A DNA stretch of 64,000 bases from Trema orientale (lineage: Eukaryota; Streptophyta; Magnoliopsida; Rosales; Cannabaceae). Shown piece after piece: positions 54,301 through 64,000 of the stretch (position 1 is the first letter of the stretch; the number at the start of each line of letters is the position of its first letter). Under the pieces are notes generated by a model. The model did not search any database, was not told the origin of the DNA, and was given only the letters and a program-made list of their open reading frames with translations. Made by a program: the position numbers and the translations under genes. The stretch is taken from positions 83,703 through 147,702 of the forward strand of contig JXTC01000301.1 of assembly GCA_002914845.1 (NCBI GenBank), written 5' to 3'.

Positions 54301-57300
54301 GCCACCACAAAACCCACATTCAGCAACAAAATAAGGTTTCTCCCAGAAGTTGACAGATGGAGCACCAGAACTTCTAGATGACGATAATTCTTCACATAAC
54401 TCACAGTACCATGGACCTGTAGATTCTTTAACACTACGATAGCAACTCAGGTGAACTGCAACCTGTTAAAAGGGCTAAAGTTTAAACTAAAATCATTTAT
54501 TGAATTTACAAACAAACACTAACTGGGGCAAACGTACCTTGCAACTACAACAAACTAAGATAGGATTCAACAATGTCTCAGAACGTCTGCAGATGTCACA
54601 TGATCTAGGGTGTTCTTTAGAGAAATCTACAACTGACTCTGCAAACTCACTTTGCTTCTCTAGTGAAATCCTAGGGACAGCCACCCTTTGAAGTGTCTCT
54701 TTAGCACGAGGGATCAACTGAGAGTAACCGCCAGATCTCCCACTCGTGGTATTCAACTTCATCATGTTCTGCAAAGATAACTCAGTCAATAAATAACTAA
54801 CAGCAACTGAGAAAATACCAATTCAGATATGAAAAAAGTAAGAAACCTCCTGATGAGTAGTCTCTTCAAAGGCATCTTTCCTAAATGAAGAGGTCCTAGA
54901 AGAAGCAGCAGCAGCAGCAGTTGCAGCCGCTAGCACAGCTTGTGCTTCCTTGTGCCTTCTTTCCTTTCTGCCCTGTTTCTTTGCCTCCCTAAGCTCACAA
55001 AGATACCGGTTAACAAGCACAGCATCCCATCTGTTCCTCCGAGCCAGATCAATCTCCTGTGGCAGACTCTTAGCAACACTACATTTTAAATTATCTGCAA
55101 AAGGATTTAAAAAATAAATATAAATTCTGTAGTTACGCATCAATGAAATCATCAAACAACAGAAACGTCAGCCAGAAGCTAAGAGAGTAAAGCAGAGACC
55201 AATAAAATGCTCTCTTGCAACTGCATTACTCAGCAACCTGTCCTGAAAATAAATGAGTTCCCCTTCCACTTCATCTTCAGGAGAAAGGTCCAGAATTCCC
55301 ATTTTCCTAGCAATAACCAACTGTTCTAAATTCAATCCGTCAGCTTTACAAGTCGTCTCTTCGCACCCCCGATGTTTAGTTTGGTGAATACAACAAACAC
55401 TGGCATTAGTGGCTGACTCAGAACGAGGAATCACCCCATCTTTGGAACCTGTAAAGATTAATACCTGTTAGACCCATCCATAATAGCAGTAGAAAAATAG
55501 CAGAAGCATTACCATCATTAAACTCAAAAGCTGCGGTGGTCTTTAAATCCACCCTATTCTGCATCAGTAGTAATTTCTTCTGAATATCTGGATGGATATA
55601 GAAACTAGGAACAGCTTCTGCTTCTGTTGTTCTGTAATACATCATATAAATATTCAGAGAAGCTGTCGTGAAAACAAAAAAAAAAACAAAAAATAAGCAA
55701 CGCAAATGGAGTTCCTCAAGGCTCCAAAAGTTTTTCGTATGGTGAATAAATTCGATATAAAAGTTATTAATAAGGTCCAAAACTTACAAGAGATCAGGAA
55801 CAACTAAATCTGCAACTGAACAAGGTGGATTTTCATCTGCATTCACTGAAGTATCCTGAGGAATAGAAATCTCCTCTGCTTGACAACTTTGTTGAAAGTT
55901 ACAGTTAGAGAGTTCAGTTGGGCCTGCTGAACATACGCTAATTAGGTAAAAAAAGAGAATAGAACAGTGTCATGAAGATCATTATAAACAACAGAGACAT
56001 CCACTATAACAATTTAGCTTGATTATAAAAGAAAGTTATCTATTGTCCTCAACATATTAAGCCAAATGGCCCAACATAGATACTGAAATCAATCAGAGGA
56101 GACTACTTGTGGCCTGGAGAGGCAATACAAGATGTCATCACACAAAGAATGTAATCGGCTAACCACTTTAAGAAACAAAAGTCTAATAATTAGCAAGGAT
56201 TTGACTTGTAGACTATCCCTAACCCCTGTTCAGGCAAACAACTAACATCTCCAGCACAAAAGCCAGCAACGAGGACGCTGCGTCCTTGTCTTAAAGTGAA
56301 CTTCCACATAAATAGCCACCTCCTTCCACCTACTATTCAAACACGTAAACACCCTCACAACATGGATTAACTCCCCTGGTTACATTAATGTGAAATTCAC
56401 AAACTTAAATTCATGGGTACAGTAACGAATTATTAGGAAACATGCCAAATGTAGCAAAGTCAGTTGTTACTTGTTAATTATATTTTTCAAATTCCTGGAC
56501 CAAACACATGGGCAAAATGAAATCACAGCCACAGACATGTGACAACTTGCATTGACCTTCCTAGAATGTGGACTGATAAACTTGGATTTCAACCGTCCGA
56601 ATGGATTAGACAAAAACATGTTACCACAGGTTCAAGAGAAATAGACAATGCTCCGAACATTTGATGCNAATTATCTAAAACAGATGCAAGGAAAATCAGC
56701 ACAAAATAACATCTAACCAATGCAAAAGAAATTGAACGAGAAAGATGAATCAGAAGAACAAACCTTCAACTTGCAAAGGTGTAGAATGTCGAACACCAAC
56801 AGGCTCAGTCAAATTCTGCACGTATAAAAAAATTATATAATGTAACATATATCAAAACAAAAACATACCAAATGAACTGGAGAAAGAGAGTGCCCTTGAA
56901 AACAAAACTGTGCTGACTAAACAGCAGAAAGCAAAAACAAAAACCAAAAAAAAAAAAAAGAAGAAAAAAAAAAAAAAGGAATATGCATGAAATTACATAT
57001 ATATTTCTTAGATGCATGCAAAGAGAACCACATACAACGAAAGTAGGTGAGAGGCGCTTGTGCTACCATTACAAGAATAACCAAATTAATTGCTCTTGAT
57101 CCACTATTTTTCAACTTAACAGTACCAAGTTAATCAAAGGAATAGGAAACATTAAATCTCAACTTTGACCACCACCCTCAATTCTGAACATTCAACAAGT
57201 CAATTTCCCCCACTAGCACATCTCAAACAATCATATATACAAAACATGATACAGATGACAGTATGACACAAGTCCAAAAAATAACCAACACTCCAACTAT

Positions 57301-60300
57301 CAAATTATTGGAGGCGGGTAAGCACAAGAAAGGAACCCAGTCAATCATGTTTACTATGTATATGAGTCAAACAAAACAAGAAGCTAAATGAAGGTTGAGG
57401 CCAAATGACTATCACCCTATCAACTTTCCTTGTGCCTCTCCAGCGTACCTCACTTAAAACAGCCTGTATTGCCAGCCAGTCTGCTATACGAAATTAATAA
57501 TATAAAAATTAGAAGCTAGTGTCATGATTTGTTCAAAGAACCTACCACTCTTCTTAGATGTCAGACGTCTTCTACCATCAAGCGATATGAAAACAGTGGA
57601 AAAAGGGAGGGCAACCCATTAAAAAAGAAAAAACAAAGCGTAAAAGTAGCGTAAAAGTTTCTTAGGCTTCAACAGAGTTTCGCTCAGTCAAGCATACAAG
57701 TATTATCAGGTCTACAAACAGGCACGCAAAAAGCAAATGCAAACATTGCAAAAATAAGACTGCAAAAGCATTTTGCATGATCATACATACAGCTTCTGTC
57801 ACCTCTACAATTGCACACAATCACACCAAACACACAGCCATTCACAATTCTTTTCGGTTTCCTTTTTCTTTAACTCTTTTCTAATTTCTGTAAAAAAACA
57901 GACCACAAAATTTCATGGATCATATACAGATCCATGTAGAATTTAAGTAGAACCAGCAAAGAAAACACTAAGCAGCAAAGGCTCATAACAACAATACATT
58001 TTTTATTGTTTTTACAAGATACATTTACAGGAACTTAAAATTAAGACCACTCAGACACACATTCACCCACCCAACCACTTTTAGTACCTTTTCAACAGCT
58101 TTGGGTACAGATACTTCACTCGATTTCTCAGGTTCTTCTTCAATAAGTAGATCTACCTTGACCTCATTTACTACCGACTCTTTGTCACTAAAAATCTCCC
58201 GAGATGAGCGTAAAATTTTTGGATCATTCAAAATCCTTATATTGCCTTTGGTTCTACGCCTTGGTGGTACTGACTTTACAGCTACCGTATTTGCAACATC
58301 AGATTCTGAAATTGATAGAGCATTAGAATTATGAATTATCAACAGCTTCAATCTTCACGTTGAATGAATTTGTCGATTGTATTTTACCTTTTAAGTTTTT
58401 CTGTATAGTAGACAAGTGCACATTGTTTTTTAACCATTTAAATATTTTGCACTGCACATCAGCGGCAATGGTATCATCCTGCCAAAAGAACTTCAAGATG
58501 TTACAAGTTGACTTTCCAATAAAAAGAAAATCGGCAAAGATACCAACAAATATCCGTTAAAACAACATGAAATTGTAACATAATCTTTTGGCATTACAGC
58601 AAGTGAGGCTGATAAAGAATCTGGTGACACGCCAATTTCAGATGCTACATCTTCCATATTTATTCTCCCCCGATCGGCCAACTGCATAATTGAAAAAAAT
58701 TAAGACTTCAAACAAATTTAGTTTATTTAAAATGTCAAAGAACAATATAGGCTGCTTATGGAAATAAAACGCACCTTCTTCAAAATTAATATAAAATTAG
58801 AGGAGTCGGATACATTAACATCCTCACTGCACCTTTCAAAAGTCCCCACATCATTAAGAGGCTGTGAATCATTGCACCCTGACACAAATCTATTATTTAA
58901 TCTCGAACCAAGCGATCCCAACACTTGAGATTCACCATCACATAATCCGTCAGAATTGGTATCAGGCACTTCTACATGGACTGCGGTATTATCTCCATTT
59001 CCACAGCTCTCATTTGATTTCTCAGGAATGTGGTCACTCGAATCAGAGTTATTTCCAGCAACGACAGACGGATTTGCCAATTGAGAGGTATTGTTTTTAT
59101 CCAGTACCTCTGAGTGCCTTGAACAAAAAGCCCGTAATTCAACCTACGTTTACAAAAGGAAAATTGTTTTTCCATTAAGAAACCTAACCAAAATGCAACA
59201 CTAATGTAATTCTAGAAGAAAACAAGATATTACATTATCAGAACCAAATTTTCCCCAGACTTCCATTCTGTGACTAGCCTCCCTCGCACATAAAGGATGA
59301 AAAGAAGTTCTGCAACTTCCTGAATCAAAAGGGAAAAGAACATTGGAGAAAAACAACATCAGGAAGTGAAGGCAACTTACATTCCGCCATTTCCATAACA
59401 AATACGCTAAGTTACAATGCTAGTAAGAGAAACACTTGCCATCATACAACGAACTTAAAAACTCAAAATGGAAGATGCAAAGAAGGCTGCTAAACCACAG
59501 GACTTGGTAAAAAGAAAATGACGAAAGAGATAAAATATTACATATTTGACAAGCAGAATTTCAACAATTAGCCTAGGACATGGTAGTTATGGAGCGAAGA
59601 ACTAGAAAACAGTGTTATTCAGCAACCATTATAGCCCAGTAAGTGCAAGAAGAAACCCAGAAATCTAAAAAGACCTATTAAATAGGATTATGTCAAGCCA
59701 TACATCCAACACTCTGACAACAGCTGAAAGTTTGCCCATTAAATGCCCAGCCAGAATGGCAAATAACTCTAGTCTTGAACTATATCATTAACCAAACTAC
59801 CCAATTCAATGTATTAATCGTAAAAGGTGCCACTAGATCAGAGGAAAATTGGTACTGCCTTTCTAGATTGCACCCATTATTCGACCAACCTGCTTAGGAA
59901 AATCAGACCAAGAACCGATTGTACAAATCCCTAAAACAATACAACCAAACTTTCGCAATACCATGAATTTTGATGATCAGTGAAATCAATAAGCCCACAC
60001 AGAATTCTTTCCGATGCAAAAATACACAAAGAACAAGACAAATCATGCAGAAATAGGATCAAGAAGCTGCTAAAAAGTACAAAAATACAAATTACATATG
60101 TATATACACAGGTGTAAATGTAACTACAGAACAAGAAGAACGAGGCAGAAATGACTAATACTTAAAACTACATCGCAAGAAAGGATGCAAATGACTTTCC
60201 CGGAAGATGGAAACTTCAAAACCGTAGACAGTCATTCAACTGCACTTCTTTATTCAATTTGAAAACATAAAATAAAATCAAAACTCCCGTATATCTGCAC

Positions 60301-62037
60301 AGGAAAAAACTTAAAGTGTACGAGTACAAAGGGAGAGAGGCTTTATCCGGTAGACAACATGTGAAGAAAAATCCATCTTTCACTTATATCAGAAAATAGA
60401 ATAGATATAACAGATCATCTGAAAGCCCGCAATAGATACATGTGAAACTCAAACCAATGCACGGTATTAGCATTCATCATCATAGTATTTACCGAAATAT
60501 GAGCTGGATTCCCAGACAATTAAAGTGCAATAGAACAGAGTTAGGAAAATACTCCAATTACCAGTTTTTCCCGGTCTATCAACCAAAAGTGAAGTACAGA
60601 ATGCCATAAGATAACGAAACAACAGAACATACCATGACTGCATCGAACGCAGGCGCCCTTTTTGACCTTGCATATGTTACAAACTAGCTTTTTGCGAGTT
60701 TCTTTTATAGCTTCAACATTTACAATCGGCTCCATCTTCACTAGGTCCTCAATATAAACCTCGGGCGTCCAATGAGAGCAAAACAAATGAGCAAAATCCA
60801 GGGATCCGTCATTTTCAACACTCCGAAGAACAGGTTTTAAAGCACCACCCTGCCTTGGGCAAAGAACGCATGGCTTTGCTAAATCGCTACTATCAGTCTT
60901 CTGCTTACACCAAGTACACAACCAAGTTGAGTCTACATCCTCTTGAACTCCATAACACTTCTGATGAACAGCAACCTGGCAAGAACTACAAGAAACCAAC
61001 CGGTTCAATTCTCTTCCCAAATCGCCAGTGGAGCAAAAATGGCATAAGGATGAATTCCCATCACAAGAAGAAGCTATCAAAACCTTCTCCAATCCTGCAT
61101 CACCACCCAGAAGCTTTCGTTTCTTCGAAGGGCGTTCTGTAGTCAAACAAACCTTATTCCTAGAACCTAAAAGCCACTCTAGACCGCCAGAAGATTCCGG
61201 AATGGACGAACTCTTTTCCCTCTGGGGCATTTCAGCATCTTCCACTCTATCAATTTCCATAGACTGCCCCTCCTCCTCTGCTTTCGCCTCCTCTTTAACA
61301 ACCCCATTTTCCTTTTCACCATAAGCGTTCTCGTTTTGTACAGCAGCTTTCGACTCCTCTTTAACAACCCCATTTTCCTTTTCACCATAAGCGTTCTCGT
61401 TTTGTACAGCAGCCTCATTTGCATGTCCACTATTTACATTCTCAACTTTCAAGACAAGCCCATTTTCATTGCCGCCATTAACATTCTCTTCACTGCAACC
61501 ACCTGCATGCACCTTCGACGCATTTCCCAAAACCGGAATCAAGAAATACTTACGAGTAGCTGAAGAACTAAACGAAGACAGCTCAGACAATGCGTCTATA
61601 TCCGACATTGTCAAGTCCCTGAAGTACTCTTCAGTCTCCACCCAAATGTTAGACACTTTGGACTTCTCATGGGGCCGGGAAGACTTCTTCTTCTTCTTCT
61701 CCGTACCCAAATGCGACTTCTTGTGCCGCTTCCGACTATCCGACTGCCTCAACAAAAACCTCGCCAACCCGCTTGGCAAAGTGGGCACAGTCGAAGCCGA
61801 GGCCTCATCGGAACCATCAAACGGCGAGCGCAAACACAATGCTTTCTTAGCTTGTGAAAAGAAACCGACACCAACCAACGAGGCTGCCACCGCCGACTTC
61901 TCCGAAACCTCCGCTTGGGTCGCCGGAATTTTCACCGGAACCCTAGAAACCGGGCAAGGCCTCTCCTCGGTGCCACAACCTCCGTCCGCACCCCTACCCA
62001 TCATCTTCTTCCGCCGGTGACATCTCCCTCCGGTCAT
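51364..62037 (-). CDS. Chromatin reader with two PHD / zinc-knuckle / extended-PHD modules
   Basis: Plant PHD-finger protein resembling Arabidopsis At1g77800 and, in its zinc modules, BRPF/Jade readers; probably nuclear histone binding (inference). Exons: 62037-60633, 59319-59234, 59143-58775, 58681-58598, 58478-58388, 58305-58088, 56815-56764, 55926-55788, 55631-55513, 55448-55200, 55094-54847, 54768-54538, 54462-54241, 54140-54087, 53868-53803, 53709-53566, 53438-53385, 52650-52591, 52039-51641 and 51561-51364; about 1,495 residues. The start MTGGRCHRRKKMMGRG is preferred over an in-frame ATG 8 codons upstream. Module 1 (332-500): LCHFCSTGD, CVLCPRQGGALKPV, HPLCAREA. A Lys-rich stretch lies at 101-125. 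An Ala tract and basic helix lie near 995-1005. Module 2 (1075-1255): CDICRRSE, CGFCGG, WVHAFCAEW, CQICHRKYGVCIKC, FHPSCARSAG. Then a helix VELERLRLLCERI. The 18-codon exon 53438-53385 restores ETQKHGIEEL. A coding-like stretch at 57449-57484 may be a further exon, but its phase does not fit. Confidence 0.92.
56668..56668. other. Ambiguous base (n)
   Basis: Single undetermined base in the intron between exons 7 and 8 of the PHD gene. No effect on the coding model. Confidence 0.99.
61258..61395 (-). repeat. Perfect 22-residue (66-bp) tandem duplication inside the PHD gene
   Basis: Codes for two copies of NENAYGEKENGVVKEE followed by SKAAVQ or AKAEEE at residues 213-256 of the first exon. The 66-bp period keeps the reading frame. 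Nucleotide identity is nearly perfect, so the duplication is recent. Confidence 0.9.
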
Positions 62038-63177
62038 CACCGACAACAACCACCCAAACATTCCATAACCGAAACCCTAACAATCCCTAATCCAAATCCA
62101 AATCCAAATCGACCTGAGCTTCAATTCCTCTCGTGCACTTTTCCATATAAAACCAATAAATGGAAGGAAAAAAAATAAGCCCTAACCCTAATCCAAGACT
62201 CGTCTTTCTCGACCGTAATCGATGGAGCTAAGAGACGGAGAAGAGGATAAAACCGCGGCTAGGGTTAGGGTTTTCAGTTATATTCTGGTTCGTATTCTTC
62301 CGGATCCGTTTTCCAGAGACTGATTTTCCCTTTTCTTCTTGTTTTTTTTTTCTTTTTTGGTTTTTTCCGCAGTTCGGTTTCGCTATCGAAGAGGAGTTAG
62401 AGAGAGAAAGAGAGAGAGGATTTCTAGAGAGAGAAAATGAGAATAAGAAAAATATATAAATAAATAAAAATAAAAGAAATTATACTAAGAGAGAGAGAGA
62501 GATTCGCGTTTCTTGCAGGGCAGTGGGGGAGGTTTTACTCTTGATGGAGAGAGAGATATTTTTATACGTGGGCTTATCTAGGGTGTGGTGACGCAATACC
62601 ACTGGTATTATAGACCCTCACCTATTTACACGTAGCTAAATGCAGTGGCGAGGATACACTGATCCCAGTCGTGTTTAACAGTTATACCTTTTTTATTTTA
62701 AAAAAAATATTAATTTATTTTTGGAAGATTCTTATCGGAGTGTTGTCTTTCCAAAAAAATGAGACATCGTCCTTTTTTTTTCTTTCGAATTTTTTAGAAA
62801 AATGATAAGATTCTATTTTTTAAAGGTAAATAGAATATTGTGTTTCAAGGGATATGCTTAAGTTTGATATTAAGTTTTGATAATTTAGTCTTCATTTATT
62901 TAATTAGAAAGAAAAAAAAAAGTGATAAGTTATTCTTATCTAGAATGGCCATTTATGGTACAATATCCTTTTTATGATAAGCAATCTACATAATTTGCAC
63001 GGCTTAACATTGTAGCCATTTGTGAGTCGTAATTACCATATAAAAAAACGAAAAAAATAATAATTTTGGAAAACTAGGAAAAATAAATAATACTGATTTA
63101 TGTTTACATGGAGGATTGACAATAAGTTGAATGAAGTTAGGAAAAAATTACCATGGCAATTTATAAACCCTCAAGTT
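62038..63177. other. 5' leader and promoter region of the PHD gene, then intergenic DNA
   Basis: From 62038 to about 62570 there are GA/CT-rich runs (62396-62420, 62487-62503) and less AT-rich sequence suggesting the leader and promoter on the minus strand. Beyond that the DNA is AT-rich with nothing recognised. Confidence 0.45.
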
Positions 63178-63520
63178 GTATTTGGTTCGTGGAATGAAAT
63201 TATAATGATAATGAAAATTATAATAAAATAGAATTGAAAAAAGAATAAGAATAATATTCATTATTTGGTTGAAATTTGGAATAGTCTTGGGATGAAATGA
63301 AAAATATATATATACTATACTGACAAAAATATTTTTACTTGTTTTGTTAGGACCAAAAAAAAAAATGGGTATTTCAAAATTTGAGTTATGATGGAATTGT
63401 TATTCCTTAGGTGATAAAGTGGAGTAACAATTCCATCATTTGATATAACTGTGATTCTATTGGAATGACAATTCTTTTGCTAAAAATGCAATCAAATAAT
63501 AAAATGTACTTTTTATTAGA
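63178..63520. mobile_element. Possible Tourist-like MITE
   Basis: TATTTGGTTCGTGGAATGAAA at the left and ATTCC/GGAATG-type sequence in inverse orientation through the right half, ending near TGCAATCAAATAATAAAA, resemble a plant 'TTTGGTT..ATTCC' MITE class. Edges and target duplication are unclear. Confidence 0.35.
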
Positions 63521-64000
63521 ATCATCTTTCCATTCTCAAGTTGATTCCTTTAAATCAAATATGCCATAAATTATCTATAACTAATATCACTCATGTTATT
63601 ATAGCAGATCGATATAAATTTTATATAAAGATAAGTCAGGCAAAGTTTCATGATAAAAACACGAAGCAAAACAAATATTTTGCAACAATTTTAAAGTTCT
63701 ACAAATTGAATATTCTATATAATTTAAAATGCTCGAATTGAATATCAACAATTAGGTGAGAGAGAAAGGAGAAGAACAGACGAACTATTATGGTAATAAA
63801 TTAGCTTGAATCTCGTACAGATAATAGTAAGAATGGTAATACTATTTTAAACTCATGATAAACAATTATGAGTAAACAAGAAATATTGCAACAACAAAGT
63901 TTTAAAAAAAAAAAAAAGAAAAACAATAACAAAACTCTATAATGCATAAATAATACCACTAGTGGTAAAAGAATACTAATATTAGAGTTAGATACAAAGG
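63521..64000. other. Intergenic AT-rich DNA at the right edge
   Basis: Nothing recognised. The frame at 63541-63741 is AT-rich without a domain. Confidence 0.4.

Noticed and set aside
56805..57114. Phenylalanine-rich minus-strand frames
   Set aside because: Encoded by poly-A/T runs inside an intron of the PHD gene.
60541..60632. Continuation of the first PHD exon past 60633 as one long 506-codon frame
   Set aside because: The extended-PHD fold continues only if a GT donor after ..RCSHG (60633) is joined to the exon at 59319; the read-through residues are not zinc-finger-like.

Overview
This is a nuclear genomic window from a flowering plant, almost certainly a eudicot. The evidence is AT-rich intergenic DNA, genes split by short GT-AG introns, (CT/GA)n leaders, plant-type protein families, and many small plant transposons (MITEs, tRNA-derived SINEs, Mutator-like and copia remnants). 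I cannot name the species. There is no bacterial-style operon, CRISPR array or viral genome here.

Five genes could be modelled exon by exon. (1) At 235-3641, minus strand: a GT31 beta-1,3-galactosyltransferase whose last exon lies beyond the left edge. (2) At 20227-24951, plus: VPS9A, the Rab5-type GTPase exchange factor. (3) At 36623-37297, plus: a single-exon plant protein of unknown function. (4) At 39211-45839, minus: a MYST histone acetyltransferase of the HAM1/HAM2 type. (5) At 51364-62037, minus: a 20-exon chromatin reader of about 1,495 residues carrying two PHD / zinc-knuckle / extended-PHD modules. Genes 4 and 5 are neighbours in the same orientation and both act on chromatin, which may be coincidence. 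Genes 1 and 2 act in the endomembrane system.

The DNA between genes is mostly small, old transposons. From 3.7 to 20 kb there are MITEs of Mutator, Harbinger and hAT type, a foldback element with repeat-built arms, tandem repeats, a 590-bp duplication and a broken MuDR-like transposase start. From 25 to 36 kb there is a dimeric SINE with a perfect 16-bp target duplication, a short SINE with another perfect 16-bp duplication, a dead copia reverse transcriptase and a second copy of the 0.5-kb MITE seen at 7.4 kb. The spacer between genes 4 and 5 holds three terminal-inverted-repeat elements in a row, the first about 57 bp from the HAM start codon, followed by 2.2 kb of strongly T-rich DNA with no gene.

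I did not find a convincing new multi-gene system. The best leads are the dimeric SINE family, the MITE at the HAM promoter, the double reader module, and the unknown protein at 36.6 kb. All exon borders were read by eye from splice signals, reading phase and protein continuity. Untranslated regions are not precisely placed.
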